Origin: JAICYJ01 sp963737445 | GTDB taxonomy: Bacteria > Actinomycetota > Thermoleophilia > Gaiellales > JAICJC01 | Direction of reading: 5' to 3' | Length of the DNA: 64,000 nt | NCBI GenBank assembly: GCA_963737445.1 | Contig: CAVTSO010000013.1 | Coordinates: 42,207 to 106,206, forward strand | The notes under the pieces: generated by a model | Told to the model about the DNA's origin: nothing | The model's input: only the letters and a program-made list of their open reading frames with translations | Database searches by the model: none | Shown here: piece by piece, positions 30,745 through 38,487 of the stretch | Layout: each line of letters starts with the position of its first letter | Numbering within the stretch: the first letter of the stretch is position 1 | Position numbers and translations under genes: made by a program

Positions 30745-31637
30745 CGCTGCAGGCGGCACCGGACAGCTGGCTTCCCGGCCGCACGCTGTTCCTCAAGCGC
30801 GAGGACGGCCACGAGCTGGGCGCGTTCAAGTGGCGGGGTGCGCTGCCGGCCGTCGAGCAGTACCGCGAGCAGGGCCACGCATCCGTGGTCACCGCCTCGA
30901 CCGGCAACCACGGCGCCGCCACCGCCTGGGCCGCTGCCCGGAACGGCATGACCGCCGTGGTGTTCGTGCCCGAGCAGGCGAGCGCCGCGAAGCTGGAGCT
31001 GCTGCGCGGCCTCGGCGCCGAGCTGGTGGTGTGCGGCGCCGACCTGGACGAGGCCAAGGCGGCGGGGATCGAACACGCCGGGGCGCAGAAGCTGCCGTTC
31101 TTCCAGGACGGCGCGGAGCCCGCCCAGTACGAAGGCTACGGCGACATCGCGGACGAGATCCTGGCCGAGGTGACGCCGGGTGCGGTGCTGGTGCCTGTGG
31201 GAAACGGCGCGCTGCTGGCTGGGATCGGCCTGCGACTGGGCGCGCGGTCGCCGGCCACGCGGCGGATCGGGGTGGTTGCCGCCGGTGCGCCGGTGATGGC
31301 GCGCAGCTTCGACGCAGGCCACGTGGTGGAGTCGTCGCACAGCGACACGTTTGCGGACGGCATGGCCGTGCGGGTGGCGATCCCCGTCGCCGTGGACGCG
31401 CTGGCGACGGCCGCCGACGAGATGGCCGAGGTCACCGATCGCGAAATCGCCGAGGCGGTGGGAGCGTTCGCGGAGGCCGGCATGCGCGTCGAGGGCTCCG
31501 CGGCGGCCGCCCTGGCGGGCGCGCGCCGGCTGGATGGTCGGCTGGAGGGCGTCGTCGTCCTGATCGTGACCGGGCGCAACATCGACGACCACCTGTGGCA
31601 GCGCGCGGTCGAGCGGCCCGAGAGCTTTCCCGGCTGA
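30741..31637 (+). CDS. PLP-dependent threonine/serine dehydratase-like enzyme
   Basis: 298 residues of the fold-type II PLP family, starting at a GTG overlapping the gntR stop. The Schiff-base lysine is in GAFKWRGALPA (about residue 30), the phosphate-side loop is TASTGNHGAATAWAA, and the Gly-rich phosphate loop is PVGNGALLAGIG. It is shorter than full biosynthetic IlvA (no ACT domain) and resembles catabolic Ser/Thr ammonia-lyases. In this setting it could turn serine made from glycine plus a one-carbon unit into pyruvate and ammonia, the last step in using demethylated betaine carbon. That pathway role is inference. Confidence 0.82.
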   Translation: MTLQAAPDSWLPGRTLFLKREDGHELGAFKWRGALPAVEQYREQGHASVVTASTGNHGAATAWAAARNGMTAVVFVPEQASAAKLELLRGLGAELVVCGADLDEAKAAGIEHAGAQKLPFFQDGAEPAQYEGYGDIADEILAEVTPGAVLVPVGNGALLAGIGLRLGARSPATRRIGVVAAGAPVMARSFDAGHVVESSHSDTFADGMAVRVAIPVAVDALATAADEMAEVTDREIAEAVGAFAEAGMRVEGSAAAALAGARRLDGRLEGVVVLIVTGRNIDDHLWQRAVERPESFPG

Positions 31638-31666
31638 TCGTCCCCGGGCCCTGCTAGCGTCGCCGC

Positions 31667-32326
31667 ATGAGAGTCGGTTCGGCAGGCGTGGTCGTGGTGC
31701 TGCTGGCTCTCCTGAGCGCGTGCGGTGGTGGGTCGTCGGCCGGCGACCGCGTGGCCGCCTGCCAGCAACGGTATCGGGGCGGCCTGACCGACACCCCGGC
31801 CGCCCACCACGCCGTGTCCGAACTGTGCACGCAGGCCGAGCAGGCCGGCCTGCTGGACGACCACGGCGCGACGACGGCCGACCAGCTGCGCACGCTGTTG
31901 AAGTCCCATCCGGATGCGCTGTCCCCGCTCTGCCAGCTGAGCCTGCAGGCGAGCCTCGGCGCCGACACGGCGGCGGCTGCGCGCTACCTGCCGCCGGGCG
32001 GCGTCCACGCCCTCACGGCGAAGGCTTGCCAGAACCTCGGCCCCTTCCTGACCGACGACGGGCTCGACCAGCACGCGCTGTTCCGCGCCCGCGGGCGAGG
32101 GGTGCTGGTGCCGGTGTGCGTGGCCGGCTCGCTGGCGTCGCCCCACAACCAATCGCTGCCCTACAGCGAGGCCGACACGCGCAAGCTGCTGACGCGCATC
32201 TGCCGGCAGGCCTGGTCGCACGGGTTGCTGCACGCCGACGGGTCGGTCGACTCGGCCGCACTGGCCGCGCTGGGCACGAAGATCAGCCGCCAGATGCTGG
32301 CGTCCGGCCAGATCACCCCTCAGTAG
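31667..32326 (+). CDS. Lipoprotein of unknown function
   Basis: 219 residues. The signal peptide MRVGSAGVVVVLLALLSACG ends in the lipobox LSAC, so the mature protein is anchored by Cys19. The mature part is mostly helical and contains evenly placed Cys residues (VAACQQRY, SELCTQAE, PLCQLSL, KACQNLG, PVCVAGS, RICRQAW) that suggest internal disulfides. I do not recognise the family. It lies 29 bp after the dehydratase gene and a few bases before the convergent DUF4242 gene. Confidence 0.75.
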   Translation: MRVGSAGVVVVLLALLSACGGGSSAGDRVAACQQRYRGGLTDTPAAHHAVSELCTQAEQAGLLDDHGATTADQLRTLLKSHPDALSPLCQLSLQASLGADTAAAARYLPPGGVHALTAKACQNLGPFLTDDGLDQHALFRARGRGVLVPVCVAGSLASPHNQSLPYSEADTRKLLTRICRQAWSHGLLHADGSVDSAALAALGTKISRQMLASGQITPQ

Positions 32327-32335
32327 GAGAGGTGC

Positions 32336-32593
32336 CTAACGAACCAGCTCAGGCTGGAACTTGCTGACCTCGACCACCTGGTCGACCGGCACGTTGGCGC
32401 GCTTGGCTGCGGCGATGATCTGATCCGGCGACGGCGCCTCGTACAGGCAGTATGACCTGCGGCGGTCGGCGCTCAGGAACGAGAACAGCCAGTTGACACC
32501 CTCGTCAGCGTTGATGTCCTCGATCACGCGTACGTCCTCGCCGGTCAGGTCGAGCTGCTCCGCGAAGCTCCGTTCGATCAAAAAGAGTGCCAT
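32336..32593 (-). CDS. DUF4242 (SCO4226-like, nickel-binding type) small protein
   Basis: 85 residues: MALFLIERSFAEQLDLTGED, then a central SYCLYEAPSPDQIIAAAKRA and VPVDQVVEVSKFQPELV. This is the compact ferredoxin-like alpha/beta fold of DUF4242; a Streptomyces homologue has been described as a nickel-binding protein. Metal residues are not certain here. It lies just downstream of the large LuxR-type regulator on the same strand, 22 bp from its stop, and may be co-transcribed with it. Confidence 0.85.
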   Translation of the reverse strand: MALFLIERSFAEQLDLTGEDVRVIEDINADEGVNWLFSFLSADRRRSYCLYEAPSPDQIIAAAKRANVPVDQVVEVSKFQPELVR

Positions 32594-32615
32594 CCGCCCC
32601 CGCTTCTGGTTGGAC

Positions 32616-35600
32616 TCACCCGCGCTCCGTCAGGCCGCGCGTGTGCGCATAGCTTGCCGCTTCAGTGCGGTTCGCGCAACCGGTCTTACGCAGAATGCTG
32701 CGGATGTGGTTTGCAGCCGTGTGCTCGCTGATGTGCAGCGTGCGGCCGATCTCCCTGTTCGACCGGCCCTGCGCGACCAGGCGCAGGATCTCCGCTTCGC
32801 GCCCGGACAGGCCGTCGGGCAGCCGCGACACCGCCGGTCCGGCCGGCAGCAGCCCGCGGATGCGGCCCAGCAGGGCCGGCATACCGATCCGCTCGGCCAG
32901 GTCGGACGCCTCCGCCAGCGCGGCCTGCGCGGCCGCGTCGCCGGCCCGGCCCTGCGCGCCCAGCGTGCGCGCGTACTCGTAGTCGGAGTGCGCCAGCCAG
33001 GTGATCGCGCCCATGTCGCGGTTGTAGTCGATCGCGCGCTGCAGGTGCAGCTCCGCCAGCTCCAGCTCACCGTAGGCTGCCGCCAGGGTGCCCAGGTATC
33101 GCTCGGACGATCCGTAGCAGGCCACGCCGTGCCCGATCATCACGTTCCGCTCCGCGATCGACAGCAGCTCCCGGTAGACCTGCTCCGACAGATCGGCGTC
33201 GCCCACGGCGACGCAGGCGTCGGCGATGTAGGTCAGCGACCCCACCCACAGCGCGTGCCGGTAGACATCGAGGCCGTCGCTCTGGATCAGCGCCAGCTGG
33301 GCGCGCGCCTCATCCAGCATCCCCAGCTCGGCCGTGAGCGCCGCCAACCCGGGGCGCCACGACCCGCCGCGCCGGTCGCCGCCGGCGAGCACCCGCACCA
33401 CCGGCGCCAGCTCGGCCAGCCGTCCCTGCTCGCGGCGGATGCTGAACATCTGCACGCCGTAGACCCCGGATGCGTCGCGCCCCGTCAGCAGCCGGCTCCA
33501 CTCGCGTGAGCGCTCGGCTGCCTCCTCCGCCTCGGCCAGACGTCCTTCGCAGAGCGCGATCGCCGAGCGGTAGTGCTCGGCCACGTGGATGATGAACGGC
33601 TGGTGCATGCGCCGCGAGATCTCCAGCACCTCGGCCAGCTCGCGGCCGGCGGTGCGCAGGTCGCCCTTGCCGATCAGCGCCGTGATCCGCCACTCGGACG
33701 CCTCCGCCTGCGACTCGATGTCGCCCAGCTCCTCGGCGATGGTGCGGGCCTCGGCCAGCATCTCCAGCACCTCGTCGTGGGTGTTTGAGCCGCGTGCCCA
33801 GTAGCTGCGCATCAGCACCACGGACAGGCCGGGCCGGTAGTCCATGCGCCGCGCGATTGCGATCGCCTCGTCCCGCAGCTCGGCGCTGCGCTCGGACTCC
33901 CCCACGAGCGCGCGCGCCCGGGCCAACCCTGACAGCAGCAGCACGCGCATCGTTGAGTCGCCGAGATCGAGCGCCGCCAGCGCCTCCTCCAGCAGCTCGA
34001 TCGCGCCCTCGTCGAGCATCGCCACCCGCCAGCAGGCGGTCTCCACCCCGATCGCGGCGCGCGCCAGGAGATCCGGGTTGTGGAGCCGCCTCGCCGTCTC
34101 CGCGGCCGCCTGGAACGCCTCCAGCGAGTCGCCGGACTGGCCGGCCCGGTAATGGGCCGCCCCCAGCTCCAGCTCGATCTCGGCGTGCGCGGTCTCGTTG
34201 TCGACGCCCAGCTCGAGCGCAGTCTGCAGCGGGCCGACCGCCTCGCCGAACGCCAGCGCGGCGTTGGCGGCGTCGGCCGCCCGCAGGTTGTACTCGACCG
34301 CCCGCTGGGGACCGTCGATGGGCGCGGCGGCGGCGAAGTGGTGGGCGAGGTCGGCCAGTCCGCGCGCCGTGTCGGCGGCGCCGGACGCCTCCATCGACTC
34401 CGCCACCTGCAGGTGCAGCTGCGCCCGCCGCAGGCCCGCCAGCCGGTCGTACAGGGCGCGGCGCACGAGCTCGTGGGAGAACCGGTAGCGCAGCTGCCTG
34501 GCCGGGATCTCCTCGATCATGCCGCTGCGCAGCGACTGCTCCAGCGCGGCCGACAGCGTGGCGTCGGTGAACCCGCCGCCGCGCAGCACGGACAGGTCGA
34601 ACTCGGGCCCGGTCACCGCGGCCAGCTCCAGCACCAGTGCCGTCTCCGGCTGCAGCCGCGCCAGCCGCTGGTTGACCACCTCGCGCACGCTCTCGGGAGT
34701 GCCCAGGGCGCTCAGCGGCCGGGTCAGGATGGCGACGCCGTCCACGATCTCGAGCGCTCCCGTCTCCACCAGCTCCCGCCACAGCTCCGTGACCAGGAAC
34801 ACGTTGCCCTGGGTGAGGCTGGTGATGGCGCCCGCCAGCTCCGGTAGCGCAGGGCCCAGCGGCGCTCCGGCCGCGCGCTCGACGAACTCCGAGACCTGCT
34901 CGCCCGTGAGCGCGCCCACGCGCACCCGTACCACCCCCTCCGAGCGACGCATGTCGATCAGCGCCTCCGACAGCTCGGCCGGCACATCCGCCTCGGTGTC
35001 GCGGAACGTGGCGACCAGCAGCATGCGCGCCTCGGTGGCTCCGCCCGCGAGGTGCCGCAGCAGCAGCAGCGTCGGGGTGTCCGCCCAGTGCCCGTCCTCG
35101 AACACCAGCAGCAGCGGTCGCCGGCGACCGGCCGCCACCAGCAGGTCGCTGACGGCCGCGTTCAGGCGATGCCGCTCGGTGTCCTGGTCGGCCACGACCG
35201 GCTCCGGCAGGTCGCCGACGTGGCTGCGCAGGTCCGGCAGCAGCCGGGTCAGCTCGCCCCCGGCCGGCCCCAGGTCGTCGCGCAGCTCGGCCGGATCGCT
35301 GGCCCGCACCAGCTGGTCGAGCGCCTCCACGAACGGCCGGTAGGGGGTGCGCACCACGGCGTCGCAGGCGCCGTACAGCACCAGCGCGCCGTCCTTCGCA
35401 GCCTGGTGGGCGATCTCGCGCACCAGCCGGCTTTTGCCCGACCCGGGCTCGCCGCCGACCAGGGCGATGCGGCGGCCCTCGCTCTGCGCGCGCGGCAGCA
35501 GCGACCGCAGCGTGGCCATCTCCCTGGGACGGTCCACGAACGGGAAGGACGGCTGCAGACGCAGCGGCCCGGGCAGCGCGGAGTGGGCGATGACGTCCAT
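32616..35600 (-). CDS. Large ATPase-coupled LuxR-family regulator
   Basis: 994 residues with the LAL/MalT-like layout. The N-terminal AAA/NB-ARC-like ATPase has a Walker A at 49-57 (GGEPGSGKS) and a Walker B-like region LLLVFEDGHWADTPTLLLLR near 160. A long helical TPR-like middle (about 350-900) is rich in Ala/Glu/Leu repeats. A C-terminal LuxR helix-turn-helix follows, LSGREAEILRLVAQGRSNRE and HISEHTAANHIRSILRKTGC. Such proteins activate transcription on binding an inducer. It is divergent from the FAD oxidoreductase gene, and an inverted repeat lies between them, making that gene the obvious target. Confidence 0.93.
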   Translation of the reverse strand: MDVIAHSALPGPLRLQPSFPFVDRPREMATLRSLLPRAQSEGRRIALVGGEPGSGKSRLVREIAHQAAKDGALVLYGACDAVVRTPYRPFVEALDQLVRASDPAELRDDLGPAGGELTRLLPDLRSHVGDLPEPVVADQDTERHRLNAAVSDLLVAAGRRRPLLLVFEDGHWADTPTLLLLRHLAGGATEARMLLVATFRDTEADVPAELSEALIDMRRSEGVVRVRVGALTGEQVSEFVERAAGAPLGPALPELAGAITSLTQGNVFLVTELWRELVETGALEIVDGVAILTRPLSALGTPESVREVVNQRLARLQPETALVLELAAVTGPEFDLSVLRGGGFTDATLSAALEQSLRSGMIEEIPARQLRYRFSHELVRRALYDRLAGLRRAQLHLQVAESMEASGAADTARGLADLAHHFAAAAPIDGPQRAVEYNLRAADAANAALAFGEAVGPLQTALELGVDNETAHAEIELELGAAHYRAGQSGDSLEAFQAAAETARRLHNPDLLARAAIGVETACWRVAMLDEGAIELLEEALAALDLGDSTMRVLLLSGLARARALVGESERSAELRDEAIAIARRMDYRPGLSVVLMRSYWARGSNTHDEVLEMLAEARTIAEELGDIESQAEASEWRITALIGKGDLRTAGRELAEVLEISRRMHQPFIIHVAEHYRSAIALCEGRLAEAEEAAERSREWSRLLTGRDASGVYGVQMFSIRREQGRLAELAPVVRVLAGGDRRGGSWRPGLAALTAELGMLDEARAQLALIQSDGLDVYRHALWVGSLTYIADACVAVGDADLSEQVYRELLSIAERNVMIGHGVACYGSSERYLGTLAAAYGELELAELHLQRAIDYNRDMGAITWLAHSDYEYARTLGAQGRAGDAAAQAALAEASDLAERIGMPALLGRIRGLLPAGPAVSRLPDGLSGREAEILRLVAQGRSNREIGRTLHISEHTAANHIRSILRKTGCANRTEAASYAHTRGLTERG

Positions 35601-35605
35601 AGTCA

Positions 35606-35655
35606 GGATTGATCATTGCACCCGGCGATCACAGGCGCACGAAGTGGATCAATCC
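35606..35655. promoter_or_regulatory. Inverted repeat in the LuxR-regulator/FAD-oxidoreductase divergent region
   Basis: Perfect 9-bp arms GGATTGATC (35606-35614) and GATCAATCC (35647-35655) are separated by 32 bases, about four helical turns between centres. The left arm is only six bases from the regulator's start codon. It is a candidate operator for the LuxR-type regulator acting on both genes. It shares a TTGATC core with the extragenic repeat termini, but has none of the internal hairpins. Confidence 0.45.
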
Positions 35656-35731
35656 CGGTCATGCGATCCCCTACCGCCTTCGATACCGTCAGCCTCCATA
35701 GGCACAAGCGATACAGACCATCGGAGGTCAC

Positions 35732-37126
35732 ATGAGCACGATCGCAACACTCGCCGCGGAAGCTCGCTCGGCTCTTGCCGGCAGCTTCAACGGCACCCTG
35801 ACGGGACCGGACGACGCCGGATACGACGAGGCGCGCTCGGTCTACAACGCGATGATCGACCGGCGGCCGGCCCTGGTGGCCCGCTGCACCTCGGCCGCCG
35901 ATGTGGCGGCGGTGATCGGCTTCGCCCGCTCGCAGAATGCGCTGATCGCAGTCCGCGGCGGCGGCCACAACGGCGGCGGCCTGGGCGTCGTCGATGACGG
36001 CGTCGTCATCGACCTGGCCGGGATCAACAGCATCGACGTCGATGCCGCCGCCCGCACGGTGCGGGTCGGCGGCGGCTGCGTCTGGAAGGATGTCGACGCC
36101 GCCACGCACGAGGTGGGCGGCACCGTTCCCTGCGGCATCATCGGCACCACCGGCGTCGGCGGGCTGACCCTGGGCGGCGGGATCGGGCACATCGCCCGCT
36201 CCGGCGGCCTGACGGTCGACAACCTGCTCGAGGCCGAGGTCGTTCTGGCAGACGGTTCGATCGTGCGCGCATCGGCCGACGAGAACCCGGAGCTGTTCTG
36301 GGCGCTCCGCGGCGGCGGCGGCAACTTCGGCGTGGTCACGGCGTTCACGTTCAAGATGCAGCCGGTGAGCATGGTCGTGGCCGGTCCCACCTTCTGGTCG
36401 CTGGACGACGCGGCTGAGGTGATGCGGGCCTACCGGGAGTTCCTCCCGGCGGCTCCGCGCGAGCTGAACGGCTGGTTCGCGTTCGTGACCGTGCCGCCCG
36501 TTCCGGTGTTCCCCGAGGAGCTGCACGGCCGCAAGATGGCGGCCATCGTGTGGTGCCACACGGGCAGCGAGGAGGAGGCCGCTGCGGCGATGGCGCCGAT
36601 GCTGGAGGCGGTCGAGCCGGTGCTGCACGCGGCCGGCCCGATGCCGTTCCCGGTGCTGAACGGGTTCTTCGACGCGCTCTACCCGAAGGGCGACCAGTGG
36701 TACTGGAGGGCCGACTTCGTGCGCGAGCTGCCTGACGCCGCCATCGAGCAGCACGTCAGGTTCGCGAACGAGATGCGCCCCGGCCAGTCGACCATGCATA
36801 TGTACCCGATCGATGGGGCCGTGCATGACGTCGGCGCGGGTGACACCGCGTTCAGCTACCGCGACGTGACCTGGGCGCAGGTGATCGTGGGCGTCGACCC
36901 CGACCCGGCCAACGCCGAGGCGATCAAGCAGTGGACGATCGACTACTGGGATGCCACGCACCCCTACTCGGCCGGCGGCGCCTACGTCAACTTCATGATG
37001 GACGAAGGCCAGGAGCGGGTGAAGGCCACGTACCGGGACAACTACGACCGGCTGGCCCGGGCCAAGGCGCAGTACGACCCGCACAACGTCTTCCGCGTCA
37101 ACCAGAACATCAAGCCCGCAAGCTGA
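35732..37126 (+). CDS. FAD-linked oxidoreductase, berberine-bridge (BBE) type
   Basis: 464 residues. The N-terminal FAD_binding_4 domain carries RGGGHN with His79 and VPCGIIGTTGVGG with Cys134; this His/Cys pair is the pattern for bicovalent FAD attachment. The C-terminal BBE segment ends YRDNYDRLARAKAQYDPHNV with the Tyr/Asn pattern typical of the family. Members oxidise sugars, alkaloids or other alcohols with oxygen as acceptor. The ATG at 35732 follows GGAGG. It is divergent from the LuxR-type regulator and followed by a strong hairpin, so it seems to be a single-gene unit. Substrate unknown. Confidence 0.92.
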   Translation: MSTIATLAAEARSALAGSFNGTLTGPDDAGYDEARSVYNAMIDRRPALVARCTSAADVAAVIGFARSQNALIAVRGGGHNGGGLGVVDDGVVIDLAGINSIDVDAAARTVRVGGGCVWKDVDAATHEVGGTVPCGIIGTTGVGGLTLGGGIGHIARSGGLTVDNLLEAEVVLADGSIVRASADENPELFWALRGGGGNFGVVTAFTFKMQPVSMVVAGPTFWSLDDAAEVMRAYREFLPAAPRELNGWFAFVTVPPVPVFPEELHGRKMAAIVWCHTGSEEEAAAAMAPMLEAVEPVLHAAGPMPFPVLNGFFDALYPKGDQWYWRADFVRELPDAAIEQHVRFANEMRPGQSTMHMYPIDGAVHDVGAGDTAFSYRDVTWAQVIVGVDPDPANAEAIKQWTIDYWDATHPYSAGGAYVNFMMDEGQERVKATYRDNYDRLARAKAQYDPHNVFRVNQNIKPAS

Positions 37127-37136
37127 GGCAGGCCGT

Positions 37137-37167
37137 GGCCGGGGGGTGCGTCGGGCACCCCCCGGCC
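37137..37167 (+). terminator. Strong hairpin after the FAD-oxidoreductase gene
   Basis: Perfect 13-bp arms GGCCGGGGGGTGC (37137-37149) and GCACCCCCCGGCC (37155-37167) with a 5-base loop, ten bases after the stop codon. There is no downstream T-run. Position fits a U-less terminator. Confidence 0.7.
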
Positions 37168-37194
37168 CTTGGCCATGCGGCGTAGGCTTCCATC

Positions 37195-38265
37195 ATGGAT
37201 CCCCAGCCAGCCGGCATCAGCCGCGAGGAGCTGCAGCTCGCCGCCCGCAACCACGGCATGCTGCTGGAGGCGCTGCGGCACGAGATCACACCGGTGGGAC
37301 TGCACTACCTGCTGGTGCACTACGACATCCCGGCGGTGGGCGAGGAGTGGAGGCTGCGGGTGGACGGCCGCGTGCGTCGTCCCCTGGAGCTGGATCTGGA
37401 CGCCATCCGCGCCCTCCCGTCCGTGACCCTGCCGGTCACGATGGAGTGCGCCGGCAACGGCCGCGCGACGATGGAGCCGCACGTGACCAGCCAGCCGTGG
37501 ATCCTGGAGGCGGTGGGCACCGGTCAGTGGACGGGTACGCCGCTGGCGCCGCTGCTGGAGCAGGCCGCCCTGCTGGACGACGCCGTCGAGATCGTCTTCG
37601 AGGGCCTCGATCGCGGCCTGGAGGGCGGCGATGAGCAGACCTACGGGCGCAGCCTCACGATCGAGCAGGCGGTCAACGACGGCGCGATCCTGGCCTACGA
37701 GCTGAACGGCGCCCCATTGCCGTCGCAGCACGGCTACCCGCTGCGGCTGTTGGTGCCCGGCTGGTACGGCATGACCAACGTCAAGTGGCTGTCATCGATC
37801 AGGGCCGTCAGCGAGCCGTTCGCGGGCTACCAGCAGGCGCAGTCCTACCGCTGGCGCCGGGAAGAGCACGAGGCCGGAAGGCCGGTCACGCGCATGATGC
37901 CGCGGGCGCTGATGGCGCCGCCCGGCATCCCCGACTTCATGAGCCGCGAGCGCACCGTTTCGGCCGCAGAGCCGGTTTCGGTGCAGGGGCGGGCCTGGTC
38001 AGGTTGGGGGCCGATCGAGCTGGTGGAGTTCTCGGCCGACGGAGGCGAGAGCTGGCGGGCGGCGGAACTGGGCGACCAGGGCAGCCCGCACGTCTGGCGG
38101 GGCTGGTCGGTCAGCTGGCACCCCGCTGGGGCGGGTCGCTACGAGCTCTGCTGCCGCGCCACCGACGCGACCGGCGCCACCCAGCCGCTGCACCCGGAGT
38201 GGAACCTGGGCGGCTACGAGAACAACGCCGTCCAGCGCGTCCCGGTCACTGTTAAGGATGGTTGA
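37195..38265 (+). CDS. Sulfite-oxidase-like molybdopterin oxidoreductase
   Basis: 356 residues. Residues about 40-210 form the molybdopterin (SUOX-type) domain with the Mo-ligand Cys85 in TMECAGNGRATMEP, then WTGTPLAPLLEQA and LPSQHGYPLRLLVPGWYGMT. Residues about 235-350 are the Mo-co dimerisation beta-sandwich (VQGRAWSGWGPIELVEFSAD; WNLGGYENNAVQRVPV). No heme domain or signal peptide is evident, so it is probably cytoplasmic and uses an external acceptor. Sulfite is the textbook substrate, but close relatives vary. The stop TGA lies within the start of the second extragenic element (GATGGTTGA). Confidence 0.9.
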   Translation: MDPQPAGISREELQLAARNHGMLLEALRHEITPVGLHYLLVHYDIPAVGEEWRLRVDGRVRRPLELDLDAIRALPSVTLPVTMECAGNGRATMEPHVTSQPWILEAVGTGQWTGTPLAPLLEQAALLDDAVEIVFEGLDRGLEGGDEQTYGRSLTIEQAVNDGAILAYELNGAPLPSQHGYPLRLLVPGWYGMTNVKWLSSIRAVSEPFAGYQQAQSYRWRREEHEAGRPVTRMMPRALMAPPGIPDFMSRERTVSAAEPVSVQGRAWSGWGPIELVEFSADGGESWRAAELGDQGSPHVWRGWSVSWHPAGAGRYELCCRATDATGATQPLHPEWNLGGYENNAVQRVPVTVKDG

Positions 38266-38482
38266 TTCCACGAGCTACGCGCGGCGCGCCGTCCGCGATC
38301 TGCGTCATCGCAGATCGCTCCCGACCGGCGCAAGCCATGGCTTGCGCCCAGGGGTCTGGGACACGCTGGACGCCACGATCGTCCTTGGCCAGGACATGCC
38401 CAGCCTGCCCTGCGGACGCTCTCGACGTCCAGCGCGGCCCATCCTGCGCCCCGCATCCACGCATCCCGTGGAACCAACCATC
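38257..38482. repeat. Structured extragenic element, copy 2
   Basis: A 226-bp element between convergent genes. Termini are GATGGTTGATTCCACG (38257-38272) and CGTGGAACCAACCATC (38467-38482), paired except for one wobble-type mismatch. It holds the same two hairpins as copy 1: GCGATCTGC (38295-38303) with GCAGATCGC (38310-38318), and a 22-bp palindrome GGCGCAAGCC-AT-GGCTTGCGCC (38327-38348). In the second hairpin one base pair is swapped relative to copy 1 (G:C to C:G), keeping the pairing. A shared TGGACRCCACG word follows. The left end overlaps the molybdoenzyme stop codon. Confidence 0.8.
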
Positions 38483-38487
38483 GATAG

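Noticed and set aside
35606..35655. Third copy of the extragenic element
   Set aside because: It shares only a TTGATC core. The two internal hairpins and the GATGG terminus are absent and it lies between divergent, not convergent, genes.
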